NCBI GenBank assembly: GCA_047620505.1
Contig: JBLHKS010000057.1
Span: 1-35,330, forward strand
DNA from: JBLHKS01 sp047620505
Lineage (GTDB): Bacteria; Verrucomicrobiota; Verrucomicrobiia; Verrucomicrobiales; DEV007
Direction of reading: 5' to 3'
Length of the DNA: 35,330 nucleotides
Made by a program: the position numbers and the translations under genes. Shown piece after piece: positions 1 through 7,581 of the stretch (position 1 is its first letter; the number at the start of each line of letters is the position of its first letter). Below the pieces are notes generated by a model. The model was not told the origin of the DNA. It was given only the letters and a program-made list of their open reading frames with translations, and searched no databases.

Positions 1-94
1 CCCAAGACCCAAGACCCAAGACCCAAGACCCAAGACCCAAGACCCAAGACCCAAGACCCAAGACCCAAGACCCAAGACCCAAGACCCAAGACCC
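1..94. repeat. Heptanucleotide tandem repeat (CCCAAGA)n
   Basis: Thirteen perfect head-to-tail copies of CCCAAGA plus a final CCC, followed by a C run and a T run. The array reaches the left window edge, so its true length is unknown. Unit length 7 and perfect identity suggest slippage-type expansion. No reading frame through the forward strand contains a stop, because three units read as a 7-residue repeat (QDPRPKT). It directly abuts the sulfatase-like C-terminal reading frame. Confidence 0.97.
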
Positions 95-236
95 CCTTTT
101 TTCCAACCTCGCTAAAGATCCGAGTGAGACCAAAGACCTTGCCGAAAGTGAAGGTGAGCGAGTTGCGGCGATGAAGACGAAACTGGAAACCTGGATGAAG
201 AGCGTTCTGGCCAGTTTGCGTGGTGAAGATTACTGA
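3..236 (+). CDS. C-terminal end of a sulfatase (partial, runs off left edge)
   Basis: The frame ending at the TGA at 234-236 reads NLAKDPSETKDLAES, then ERVAAMKTKLETW, and ends in LASLRGEDY. This matches the usual end of type I sulfatases of Planctomycetota and Verrucomicrobiota: a 'LxNLxxDPxE' strand, a helix with 'RV..MK..L..W', and a final 'SL.GxDY'. The 43 recognisable residues begin at about base 105. Upstream the frame stays open but is made entirely of the CCCAAGA array, so either the repeat is inside the gene just before its last domain strand or it has replaced the rest of the gene. No active-site region (CxPSR) is in view. Identification is from family knowledge of the C-terminal motif only; whether the gene is intact cannot be told from this window. 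Confidence 0.5.
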   Translation, partial: QDPRPKTQDPRPKTQDPRPKTQDPRPKTQDPLFSNLAKDPSETKDLAESEGERVAAMKTKLETWMKSVLASLRGEDY

Positions 237-296
237 GAGAAAGGCCACGCGCGCGGTTGCCGAAAACAGGATGACCGATAACTTGAATCGAATCGC

Positions 297-539
297 ATGA
301 GCGCCATCCCCGCATCCCTCACCAGAAAACTGGTCGTCAACGAACAGGGCGACCCGCTGGAAGTCATCATTCCTTACCAGGAGTTCGTCGACTTCATCGA
401 AATCCATGGACTCGATCTCAGCGAGGACGAAAAGGCTGAGATCCTCGAGGCCGAGGCCGACATTGAATCCGGTACCAAAGACGCCTTTGTGAGCTTGGAA
501 AAACTGGAAGCAGAGTTGGATGCCGAATGCACCGCGTAG
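297..539 (+). CDS. RelB-like antitoxin of a type II toxin-antitoxin pair
   Basis: An 80-residue acidic protein whose stop lies 13 bases inside the following RelE-like gene, the usual antitoxin-first overlap. The N-terminal half (LVVNEQGDPLEVIIPYQEF) looks like the strand part of a small DNA-binding domain. The C-terminal half is an acidic helix ending FVSLEKLEAELDAE, the type of segment that wraps the toxin. It should neutralise the downstream toxin in the cytoplasm and repress its own promoter, as RelB/Phd-type antitoxins do. The exact antitoxin family is uncertain; I base the call mainly on size, charge and partner. The start ATG at 297 has no strong Shine-Dalgarno sequence. Confidence 0.75.
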   Translation: MSAIPASLTRKLVVNEQGDPLEVIIPYQEFVDFIEIHGLDLSEDEKAEILEAEADIESGTKDAFVSLEKLEAELDAECTA

Positions 540-799
540 AGTTTCATCGCAACGCGGAAAAGGCGCTGAAACGCCTTCCTACCGACCGACGGCGGCAGAT
601 TCTCGAAGCTGTTCGAGAATTGGCCAACACGCCGGATCCAACCACACATCGGCAGGTAAAAGCGATGATTGGTAATTGGAAAGGCCAATACCGGCTGCGA
701 GTCGGCGAATATCGAGTCATCTTTAAATTGATTGGCGACGACGAAACTTCTCTGCTGATTTACGTGACCAACGTCGGGCCGCGGGGCGGAATTTACTAA
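527..799 (+). CDS. RelE/ParE-family toxin
   Basis: A 90-residue basic protein, the normal length for the RelE fold. It starts MHRVEFHRNAEKALKRLP and ends VGEYRVIFKL, then YVTNVGPRGGIY. The arginine in 'RVGEYRV', the arginine in 'GPRGGIY' and the C-terminal tyrosine fall where RelE mRNA interferases carry their catalytic basic residues and terminal Tyr. The usual 'VGHR' is VGPR here, so the His is replaced by Pro. RelE toxins cut mRNA in the ribosomal A site, whereas ParE relatives target gyrase; the 'RVGxYRV' strand favours RelE-type. It overlaps the antitoxin gene by 13 bases, so translation is coupled. It sits just upstream of a REP-like hairpin in an accessory-looking stretch. Confidence 0.85.
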   Translation: MHRVEFHRNAEKALKRLPTDRRRQILEAVRELANTPDPTTHRQVKAMIGNWKGQYRLRVGEYRVIFKLIGDDETSLLIYVTNVGPRGGIY

Positions 800-810
800 C
801 ACTGCGGAAA

Positions 811-843
811 GAAAGGGGTCAGACCTTTGACTGACCCTCTTTC
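811..843. repeat. REP-like hairpin (locus 1)
   Basis: GGGTCAG at 816-822 pairs with CTGACCC at 831-837 around an 8-base loop. The stem extends outward as GAAAG against CTTTC with one bulged base. The core GGGGTCAG recurs at 2857-2864 and 2875-2882 just upstream of the RAYT transposase gene. That pairing of palindrome and nearby transposase is typical of REP sequences. The hairpin lies 12 bases after the relE-like stop and could also act as a weak terminator. Confidence 0.6.
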
Positions 844-947
844 CTTCAGGGGATCACGGATGTGTTATCCCTCCATCCCCTGGCGATCGCGGAAACGGAC
901 CGGCGGGGTTGCAAAAGCGATTTCCCCGCACCTCAATAGTAACTACA

Positions 948-2825
948 ATGAGAATCGAGTCCAGTTTCTGTCGAACGGCCATGCTCTTGTGGATGGCCCC
1001 AGTTGTGTTGGTGTTTTCCGCAGGCGCGGTATTCGGACAGGAAATCGCGTTCGAACTCGGCAAACGCGAGAATGTGATGATGCCGATGCGCGACGGTGTC
1101 CGGCTGGATACTGATGTCTACATCCCGGCCAGAAACGGGACGGCGTTCGAGGGCCGCTTCCCAGTCGTGCTGAGCCGCTCGCCCTACGGAAAGTCCGTCG
1201 TAGTTGCCAAAGCCTACGTGCCGTCCGGCTACGTGGTCGTCCTCCAGAACACACGGGGCCGCGGGGGATCGGAAGGAACCTGGCGGTGGATGAGCGACGA
1301 TCGGCAGGACGGCTACGACGCGATCGAATGGATCGCCGCCCAACCCTGGTCGAATGGAAAGATCGGCATGGTGGGCGGTTCCTATAACGGCGCCACCCAG
1401 CATTTGGCGGCGATGGCTCAGCCCCCTCACCTGACGACCATCGTTCCATCCAACCCCTCCATCAATCACGGCATCGGAGGAATTATCTACGGGGGCGCCT
1501 TCCGTTTGCGCATCCTGAAATGGTTTCTCAGCAATTCCGCCAGGGGCAGTCGGCAGGCAAAGGATCCCGCCGTGCGAGCGATCCTGGCCGAACAGGCGGA
1601 AAACTGGCCACTATACTTCGACAATCTTCCCCTTCGACGAGGGCTTACTCCTTTACGGTTGGCGCCGGAGTATGAAAACGCGCTGATCGAGATGATGGAA
1701 CACCGGCGCAACGGCGAGTTCTGGCGGTTCAACAACATCATCGATCACGTCGACGAGCACAAAGACCTGCCCGTTCTCATGATCGGCGGCTGGTGCGATC
1801 TGTTCAGCAGCAGCACCACCGAAACCTACATGGCTCTGAAACGGACTTCGAAGGCTCCGGTCCACCTGCTCATGGGACCGTGGCCTCACGCTCCCGGCGA
1901 GCGCTCGCACGGTCAGGTAGATTTCGGTCCCGAAGCGACTGTCGACCTGCAAGCCGTTCACCGGGCCTGGCTCGACCGATGGCTGAGAGATGCCGATGGT
2001 GATTTCGGTCGTCAGGCGCCATTCCGGACCCCGGCACGGATCTTCGTGATGGGTACCGGCGACGGACACAAAACCGAGGATGGCAAACTTTCTCACGGCG
2101 GTTACTGGCGTGACGAACCGGACTATCCTCCGCCAGATGCCCTGGCGACGAAATACTACCTCCACCACGATGGCGAACTGGCCACAAAACCACCCGCTCA
2201 GGAAACCTCGTCCACTACTTTTGAATTCGATCCGAAAAACCCCGTGCCGACCATTGGCGGGTGCACCGTTGGCTCGGTTTCCGGGGCATGGAACCAATGG
2301 GGCGGCGACCATGTCTGGAACTCGCCAGCTCCGCTCCCGCTCTCGGTGCGCAACGACATCGTCGTTTTCATGACCCCGCCGCTGGAGGAGGATACCGAAA
2401 TCATCGGGCCGATTTCGGTCAAACTTTGGGCTTCGTCATCCGCCGTGGATACCGACTTCACGGCCAAGCTGATCGACGTCTACCCACCGAGTCAGGATTT
2501 TCCCGCCGGGTTTGATCTGATCATGGGCGACGGGATTATCAGAGCCCGGTTCCGCGATTCCGACAAGGAAGAGAAAATGATGACGCCGGGCGAAATCTAC
2601 GAGTTCACTATTAAACTCGATCCGTGCAGCAACGTATTTAAGAAAGGCCACCGCATCCGTGTGGATATTTCGAGCAGCAATTTCCCGCGATTCGATGTCA
2701 ACTCGAATAGCGGCGAACCGCCCAACAACAACCGGAGGATGATCACCGCGGTAAATACAATCTACCACAACAGCAAACATTCTTCTCACATCGTCTTGCC
2801 CCTCATGCCGGCGAAGGGTAACTGA
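948..2825 (+). CDS. Secreted CocE/NonD-family hydrolase (X-Pro dipeptidyl-peptidase fold)
   Basis: About 625 residues. The start at 948 is chosen because it places a clean signal peptide (MRIESSFCRT, hydrophobic core, cut near VFGQ) at the N-terminus; an in-frame start 39 bases upstream would bury it. The alpha/beta-hydrolase domain carries the nucleophile motif GGSYNG (Ser about residue 145), an acid in GGWCDLFSSS and a His in GPWPHAPGERSHG. The order Ser-Asp-His is that of peptidase family S15 and cocaine esterase. The C-terminal third (from about PVPTIGGC to HIVLPLMP) is the jelly-roll domain of this family, with the typical ending 'GHRIRVDISSSNFPRFDVN'. It should hydrolyse an acyl ester, amide or peptide bond outside the cytoplasm; the substrate is unknown. 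It lies alone between two REP-like loci. Confidence 0.88.
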   Translation: MRIESSFCRTAMLLWMAPVVLVFSAGAVFGQEIAFELGKRENVMMPMRDGVRLDTDVYIPARNGTAFEGRFPVVLSRSPYGKSVVVAKAYVPSGYVVVLQNTRGRGGSEGTWRWMSDDRQDGYDAIEWIAAQPWSNGKIGMVGGSYNGATQHLAAMAQPPHLTTIVPSNPSINHGIGGIIYGGAFRLRILKWFLSNSARGSRQAKDPAVRAILAEQAENWPLYFDNLPLRRGLTPLRLAPEYENALIEMMEHRRNGEFWRFNNIIDHVDEHKDLPVLMIGGWCDLFSSSTTETYMALKRTSKAPVHLLMGPWPHAPGERSHGQVDFGPEATVDLQAVHRAWLDRWLRDADGDFGRQAPFRTPARIFVMGTGDGHKTEDGKLSHGGYWRDEPDYPPPDALATKYYLHHDGELATKPPAQETSSTTFEFDPKNPVPTIGGCTVGSVSGAWNQWGGDHVWNSPAPLPLSVRNDIVVFMTPPLEEDTEIIGPISVKLWASSSAVDTDFTAKLIDVYPPSQDFPAGFDLIMGDGIIRARFRDSDKEEKMMTPGEIYEFTIKLDPCSNVFKKGHRIRVDISSSNFPRFDVNSNSGEPPNNNRRMITAVNTIYHNSKHSSHIVLPLMPAKGN

Positions 2826-2847
2826 TTGATTATATTGATTGGAACAT

Positions 2848-2896
2848 AGGAAATAGGGGTCAGTCAGGAAATAGGGGTCAGTCAACATTTTTTGAC
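2848..2896. repeat. REP-like locus 2: 18-bp direct repeat plus hairpin
   Basis: AGGAAATAGGGGTCAGTC occurs twice in direct tandem (2848-2865 and 2866-2883). It is followed by GTCAA at 2881-2885 pairing with TTGAC at 2892-2896 across a 6-base loop. The GGGGTCAG core is shared with the hairpin at 811-843. The locus lies 30 bases upstream of the RAYT start codon, where such transposases commonly keep a copy of the sequence they recognise. Confidence 0.65.
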
Positions 2897-2925
2897 TTTC
2901 AGCCCGATTGCATCCAATCTTCGGC

Positions 2926-4032
2926 ATGCCCAGAGCACCCCGGATCGAATACGAGAACGCCATCTATCATGTGATGGCTCGGGGTAATCACCGGCAGGAC
3001 ATTGTTTTCGACGACTCAGATCGAAAGCTCTTTCTGCACACTCTCGGAGAGGTTGCTCAGCGCACGGGTTGGCGGATCTACGCCTGGGTGCTCATGAATA
3101 ACCACTATCACATCGCCTTGCAAACCCCGCAGCCCAACCTGGTCGTGGGCATGAGCTGGCTGCAGAACACGTTCACACGGAGAATGAACACGAAGAATGG
3201 TTTGTGGGGCCATCTGTTCGGCGGGCGTTACAAGGCGGTGTTGGTTGAGGCGGAGTCGGACCTGATGGCCGCCAGCAGCTGCCGCGGCGACTATCTGATG
3301 ACGCTGATCGATTACATTCATCTCAATCCCGCCCGGGCCGGGTTGCTCCGCACGACTCTGAAGGCGAATGGCGTGCGGATCGATGGCAGTGTGCTGGATT
3401 TTCCATGGTCGAGCCTCGCCAGTGCGTATGCGGTTGCGCCCTCGAAACAGGAGAAGTGGATGGCCGTCGACGAAGGGATGGAGCTGTTCGGCTATCGCAA
3501 TACGACGGCTGGCCGACGCCGATTTGTGGAGCGGGTTCAGGACCGGGCCCGAGGTGAAGTCGCCGAACGCATTGGCGCTCCGGAGTTGGAAGGCCAGTCG
3601 CTTCAAAGCACGCTGCGGCGGGGCTGGTATTGGGGAAGTCAAACGTTTCGCGAGGCGTTGATCGATCGCTTTCCGGTGGCGGGCAATCGCCAGACGGCGA
3701 AGAGGAATCGCAACGCGCGCAGCAGTCAACAAATCTGGGATCACGGTCTCAGGGCGGCTGAGCAGCTGCTGGCGGGCGGGATGACGGCGCTGGGTTTGAG
3801 GCAGGAGCAAATCGAGCGCCCTGTGCGCGGAGATCTGCGGCGGTTGGCGATTGCGTGGATGATCTGGACTCAAACCGCCGGAGTTTCGCAGGGTTGGATT
3901 GCGGAGAGGCTGAATCTGAAGTCCGCAGCCAACGCCAGCCAGCAGATCCGGCGATTCGCGGCGCTGAAAAATCGGGAACGGCCGAAGGAGATTCGAAGAT
4001 GGATTTCGGCTCAATTGGAGAAATTCGACTGA
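2926..4032 (+). CDS. REP-associated tyrosine transposase (RAYT, IS200-like HUH) with C-terminal helix-turn-helix extension
   Basis: About 368 residues from the ATG at 2926; the protein then begins MPRAPRIEYENAIYHVMARG, the standard start of this family. The HUH metal-binding motif is HYH at residues 60-62 (MNNHYHIALQ). The catalytic tyrosine is Y130 in DYIHLNPARAGL. These enzymes cut and rejoin single-stranded REP hairpins. The core family is usually about 150-240 residues. Here an extra region of more than 120 residues ends with a helix-turn-helix-like stretch (VSQGWIAERLNLKSAANASQ) that may add sequence recognition. REP-like repeats lie immediately upstream (2848-2896) and at 811-843. All catalytic residues are present, so it may be active. 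Confidence 0.9.
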   Translation: MPRAPRIEYENAIYHVMARGNHRQDIVFDDSDRKLFLHTLGEVAQRTGWRIYAWVLMNNHYHIALQTPQPNLVVGMSWLQNTFTRRMNTKNGLWGHLFGGRYKAVLVEAESDLMAASSCRGDYLMTLIDYIHLNPARAGLLRTTLKANGVRIDGSVLDFPWSSLASAYAVAPSKQEKWMAVDEGMELFGYRNTTAGRRRFVERVQDRARGEVAERIGAPELEGQSLQSTLRRGWYWGSQTFREALIDRFPVAGNRQTAKRNRNARSSQQIWDHGLRAAEQLLAGGMTALGLRQEQIERPVRGDLRRLAIAWMIWTQTAGVSQGWIAERLNLKSAANASQQIRRFAALKNRERPKEIRRWISAQLEKFD

Positions 4033-4104
4033 GTCGAAACACCACCTTGATCGACTCGGAATATTGACGTGCGGCTCGCGCACGATTACTCGGTCTCAAC
4101 CCAG

Positions 4105-5361
4105 ATGCTCCACGAAGTCCCAGTTGATAAAGTAGGCCCTCACGGCCAGACGATGGCCAAGGCAATTCAGACCTGCGTTCATTGCGGATTCTGCTTGCCG
4201 GCCTGTCCGACCTATAAAGAACTTGGCCAGGAAATGGACTCGCCACGTGGGCGGATCATTTTGATGAAGGACGCGCTTGAAGGGAAAACGCCGGTCGAGC
4301 AAGTCCTTCCTCATCTCGACGCTTGCCTTGGTTGTCTCGCCTGCGAGCCGGCTTGTCCATCGGGGGTTCCGTATCGCGATTTGATCAGCCCGTTCCGCGC
4401 GCGGGCCGAGGAAACGCGGAAACGCGGGATTTTCGATCGGCTGCGGCGCTGGTCGGTTTCGGCGACTTTGCCGTATCCGAAACGGTTCGCGGTCATGGCT
4501 CGGCTGGCGAAATTTGCGAAGCCGTTCCGCAAGCTCGCGCCGAAGAAAATGCGGGCGATGCTCGATCTCGTCCCTGGCAAGATTCCAGCGAAGCAACCGC
4601 TGGCTGAGGTCACTCCGGCAGTCGGCGAACGCAAGGCACGGGTCGCGTTGTTGACGGGCTGCGCGCAGAGCGTGCTCGAACCCGGGATCAACGCGGCGAC
4701 TGTCGAGGTGCTGACGAAGAACGGGGTCGAAGTCGTGATTCCACCTGCCCAAAAATGCTGTGGCGCGCTGAGCTGGCATGTCGGGGATTTGAAATCGGCG
4801 AAGCAGTTTGCGCAGTCGAATCTGGATGCGTTTCCGGACGACGTGGACTGGATCGTGACCAACGCGGCTGGCTGCGGGTCGGGTCTGCACGAGTACGGGC
4901 TGATCCTCGAAGGAACCGAGGACCACGAGCGAGGATCCGCGTTTGCCAAGCGAGTTCGGGATGTCAGCCAGGTTCTCAACGAGGTGGGATTCGCGAATCC
5001 GCCGCGTCTCGCTGAGCCCACGAAAGTCGCCTACCAGGACGCTTGTCACCTCCGCAACGCGCAAGGCGTCCACGTCGAGCCCCGGCAGCTGCTGGGTCAG
5101 GTCGAGAACCTGGAACTCGTCGAAACCGCCGACGCGGCTCAGTGCTGTGGTTCGGCAGGGACCTACAATATTGATCAGCCGGAGATCGCGGCTTCGCTTG
5201 GAAAGCAGAAAATCGACGCGATCGCGGAAACCGGGGCGAGCACGGTGGTTTCCGGAAATATCGGCTGCATTACCCAGATGAAACTCCACGCTGAGCAGCG
5301 CGGTCTGGATTTGGACATCCGCCACACGATGGAGCTGCTCGCCGACGCTATGGAAAACTGA
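4105..5361 (+). CDS. glcF: GlcF-like iron-sulfur protein (glycolate oxidase iron-sulfur subunit family)
   Basis: About 418 residues from the ATG at 4105; a GTG at 4069 is also in frame, but homologues typically begin near MLHEVPVDK. Two ferredoxin-type motifs, CVHCGFCLPACP (C24, C27, C30, C34) and CLGCLACEPACP (C74, C77, C80, C84), bind two [4Fe-4S] clusters. Two CCG domains follow, with CCGAL near residue 217 and CCGSAGTYN near 346. This is the GlcF layout: in E. coli GlcF passes electrons from the flavin subunits GlcD/GlcE during glycolate-to-glyoxylate oxidation at the inner membrane. No glcD or glcE homologue is adjacent, so the partner flavoprotein must be elsewhere or different. Other CCG proteins (lactate or glycerol-3-phosphate dehydrogenase subunits) are alternatives, but the N-terminus fits GlcF best. 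Confidence 0.85.
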   Translation: MLHEVPVDKVGPHGQTMAKAIQTCVHCGFCLPACPTYKELGQEMDSPRGRIILMKDALEGKTPVEQVLPHLDACLGCLACEPACPSGVPYRDLISPFRARAEETRKRGIFDRLRRWSVSATLPYPKRFAVMARLAKFAKPFRKLAPKKMRAMLDLVPGKIPAKQPLAEVTPAVGERKARVALLTGCAQSVLEPGINAATVEVLTKNGVEVVIPPAQKCCGALSWHVGDLKSAKQFAQSNLDAFPDDVDWIVTNAAGCGSGLHEYGLILEGTEDHERGSAFAKRVRDVSQVLNEVGFANPPRLAEPTKVAYQDACHLRNAQGVHVEPRQLLGQVENLELVETADAAQCCGSAGTYNIDQPEIAASLGKQKIDAIAETGASTVVSGNIGCITQMKLHAEQRGLDLDIRHTMELLADAMEN

Positions 5362-5463
5362 GTCGAGCCCGGGGGTCGGCAATCCGAACATTGGGGGCTA
5401 GGTTTGGAAATTCGTGCTCAGATTTCGGTAATTCCATGGAGGAAACTTAAGATAAATTAATCA

Positions 5464-5491
5464 TTGCCATAATTTCCATAATTGATATATT
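5464..5491 (+). promoter_or_regulatory. Candidate sigma-70-type promoter upstream of the solute-binding-like gene
   Basis: TTGCCA (5464-5469) and TATATT (5486-5491) are spaced by 16 bases in an unusually AT-rich patch of an otherwise GC-rich region, 27 bases before the ATG at 5518. Two copies of CCATAATT (5467-5474, 5476-5483) lie between the boxes and could be an operator. Recognition is by eye only. Confidence 0.35.
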
Positions 5492-5517
5492 TTTCATGTC
5501 CTCGGGATTTACCAGAC

Positions 5518-6453
5518 ATGAACACTTTCAATCCTTTCCCCAATTTTTCGCTGATTTTCGGAGCGACGGCGGCCCTCGCCTTCACCTTGACTTTCCCAGC
5601 AGCTGCTGAAAATCTCGACTCAGCTCCCTGGCGCATCGCGATTCCTGCCAACGCCGGTCCCTACTCGACGGTCGAAGGCTCTGAAGCCGCTGGATTCGAC
5701 ATCGACCTGATCAAGGCCAGCGCCCAAATTTCGGCGCATTCGATCATTTTTATCCCGTCCGACTCGACCGCAGACGCGCTCGCCAGCCTCAACGCAGGAG
5801 AGGTCGACGCCGTCTCCGGAGTTTCCTTTGATCGAGCTTCGTCGCTGCCCGAAACCGCGATTTTGAGCGCAAATTATCGGACGGAGCAGCTCGTCGGCTA
5901 CGCAAATTCGGATGCGCTGCTCCGCGATTCCGACGACCTCCCCCACGCTTCGATCGCTGCCCCGCTGGGCTCAGCCGCGCACCGCTACGCCAAAACCCGC
6001 GGCTGGAAAACCGTCGACACCGACTCCTGGCCCGCCGCTTTCAAAATCGTCGATCGCGGCGAGGCCGACGCCACCATCTGCGATCCGGCCACCGCAAATC
6101 AGCAGCTGCTGGACGGCGGTTTCAAAAATCTCCACGCTCTGCCCGGCATCGTTCACGAATCCGGAATCTCCCTGGCCCTCGCGCCAAACGCCGCCAGCCT
6201 CGCCGACGGCGTCCTCGCTACCCAGCAAACCGGGCACGCCTCGTACCTCGCAAATCGCTGGGGGCTCGCCGCTAACCGCGAAGCGCCACCTGCCTGGCTG
6301 AACGCCGGAGTCGATTATCGCGTTCTGGCCTACGGAGGTCTGGTTTTGCTCGCCGCGCTGCTCGTCCTCACTCGGAAAACTTCGCGCAGACGCCCCAATC
6401 CCGGCGGAGTGACGACCACGCCTGTGGTTTCTCCGATCAAGAGCAAGCCGTAA
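5518..6453 (+). CDS. Exported solute-binding-like protein (SBP_bac_3 type) with C-terminal membrane anchor
   Basis: About 311 residues from the ATG at 5518. A signal peptide ends at about TFPAAAEN. The body resembles family 3 periplasmic amino-acid-binding proteins: WRIAIPANAGPYSTVEG, then AAGFDIDLIKASA, a domain-crossing 'LNAGEVDAVSGVSF' and a second-lobe 'GEADATICDPATANQQ'. Unlike ordinary binding proteins it ends with a hydrophobic helix (YGGLVLLAALLVLTRK) and a basic Pro-rich tail of about 25 residues, so it should stay in the membrane with the binding domain outside. No permease or ATPase gene is adjacent. A sensing role, or a part of a dispersed transporter, is therefore as likely as transport; this is inference. 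It contains two perfect copies of the CAGCAGCTGCTG palindrome. Confidence 0.65.
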   Translation: MNTFNPFPNFSLIFGATAALAFTLTFPAAAENLDSAPWRIAIPANAGPYSTVEGSEAAGFDIDLIKASAQISAHSIIFIPSDSTADALASLNAGEVDAVSGVSFDRASSLPETAILSANYRTEQLVGYANSDALLRDSDDLPHASIAAPLGSAAHRYAKTRGWKTVDTDSWPAAFKIVDRGEADATICDPATANQQLLDGGFKNLHALPGIVHESGISLALAPNAASLADGVLATQQTGHASYLANRWGLAANREAPPAWLNAGVDYRVLAYGGLVLLAALLVLTRKTSRRRPNPGGVTTTPVVSPIKSKP

Positions 6454-6548
6454 GCCGTTCATCCTCAATCGGATGCTCCCCCACTCGTCGAAGAGAGCCG
6501 CGCCCACGCTTCAAGATCGCTTGAACCGCCGTAACAAGCAGTTTCAGT

Positions 6549-7142
6549 TTGCAGATCGGGCATTTCGACGCCACTCACTACCCCGCCCAAAAACCCGCTC
6601 ATTTTATACCAGAACGTTTCCTGAAAACACCGCCTCCAGCACCCGATTTCACCGAAGCAGATCGCTCAATCGCCATCGTCGCCAGCCTCTACAATCGTGA
6701 GCTGACCGATGCGCTGACCGACTCCGCGCATAGCGAGCTTCAAGCAATCGCGCCCAACGCGACGTTCCCGGTTTTCCGCGTGCCAGGCGCATTCGAAATC
6801 CCGGTCACGATCGAAAATCTCTGCCGGAAAGGCCAGTTCAGCGCCATCATCGCGCTGGGCGTGATCGTTCGAGGCGAAACGGCGCACGCCGATCTCATCG
6901 CAGCTTCGATCACGCGGACGCTTCAGGAAATCTCCGTCAGGCACGCCATTCCGGTCATTCACGAGGTCCTTCTCGTCGACACAATCGAGCAGGCAGCCGA
7001 GCGAGTTTCCGGCGAAGAAATGAACCGTGGAGTCGAAGCCGCACGAGCAGCTGCTGGCATGGCGGACCTCTTCAGCCAGATCGAATCCGCTTACGCCGCG
7101 ATCGACGAAGAAGTCGAAGAATCTCAGACCGAATCGTCATGA
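6549..7142 (+). CDS. ribH: 6,7-dimethyl-8-ribityllumazine synthase
   Basis: Catalyses the condensation of 5-amino-6-ribitylaminouracil with 3,4-dihydroxy-2-butanone 4-phosphate, the penultimate step of riboflavin synthesis, in the cytoplasm. Family signatures are IAIVASLYNRELTDAL, VPGAFEIPV (substrate loop), GVIVRGETAHADLIA (His113 at the catalytic position) and a C-terminal 'TIEQAAERVSGEEMNRGVEAARAA'. No ATG precedes the core; the best start I can place is TTG at 6549, giving 197 residues and an N-terminal extension of about 35 residues relative to the usual 150-160. The true start may be another non-ATG codon. The stop overlaps the nusB start by four bases (ATGA), the common ribH-nusB coupling. 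A one-mismatch copy of the 12-bp palindrome lies at 7045-7056. Confidence 0.92.
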   Translation: MQIGHFDATHYPAQKPAHFIPERFLKTPPPAPDFTEADRSIAIVASLYNRELTDALTDSAHSELQAIAPNATFPVFRVPGAFEIPVTIENLCRKGQFSAIIALGVIVRGETAHADLIAASITRTLQEISVRHAIPVIHEVLLVDTIEQAAERVSGEEMNRGVEAARAAAGMADLFSQIESAYAAIDEEVEESQTESS

Positions 7143-7549
7143 GCCGACGCAGGCGGAGGGGACGCGAGGCGGCTTTGCAGCTGCTTTACGCGAGCGACAT
7201 GGAAAACGAGCTGGCCAAGGGTCAGAATCGCGAGGAATTCTGGAATCTCTGCACCGCGAAGCCTGAAGGCCGCGAATTCGCCGAGAAATTGGTCAACGGC
7301 GTGCTCGGACAGCTCGAGGCGATCGACGAAAAACTAGTCGTCGCTGTTGAAAACTACGAATTCAACCGGATCGCCGCGGTCGATCGGAATCTGCTGCGCG
7401 TCGCGGTTTACGAGCTGCTTTACTCGGACGAAGCGCCCGCGCCGGTCGTGATCAACGAAGCGATCGAGATCGCAAAATCGTTCGGCGGAGATCAATCCGG
7501 GAAATTCGTCAACGGCGTGCTCGACCGGATTCATCGCGAATCGATTTGA
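7139..7549 (+). CDS. nusB: Transcription antitermination factor NusB
   Basis: A 136-residue all-helical RNA-binding protein. With NusE (S10) it binds boxA RNA to support rRNA transcription. Signatures are a basic N-terminus MSRRRRRGREAALQLLYASD, NYEFNRIAAVDRNLLRVAVYELL and the C-terminal PAPVVINEAIEIAKSFGGDQSGKF split across the last helices, ending 'VNGVLDRIHRE'. The length is normal. It overlaps ribH by four bases, so translation is coupled, and its stop overlaps the possible TTG start of the next frame. The context (ribH-nusB) is the conserved bacterial arrangement, which strengthens both calls. Confidence 0.95.
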   Translation: MSRRRRRGREAALQLLYASDMENELAKGQNREEFWNLCTAKPEGREFAEKLVNGVLGQLEAIDEKLVVAVENYEFNRIAAVDRNLLRVAVYELLYSDEAPAPVVINEAIEIAKSFGGDQSGKFVNGVLDRIHRESI

Positions 7550-7581
7550 TTCGAGGCCAATTCTTCGGCACAAGTTTCCTC

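Noticed and set aside
1..94. CRISPR-like array
   Set aside because: The unit is 7 bp with no spacers, so it is a simple tandem repeat.
827..1114. Plus-strand frame of 95 codons overlapping the hydrolase start
   Set aside because: It overlaps the signal-peptide region of the hydrolase in another frame and has no recognisable protein pattern.
3016..5391. Long antisense frames opposite the RAYT and glcF genes
   Set aside because: Arg/Pro/His-rich translations typical of antisense frames in GC-rich DNA; the plus-strand proteins have clear families and motifs.
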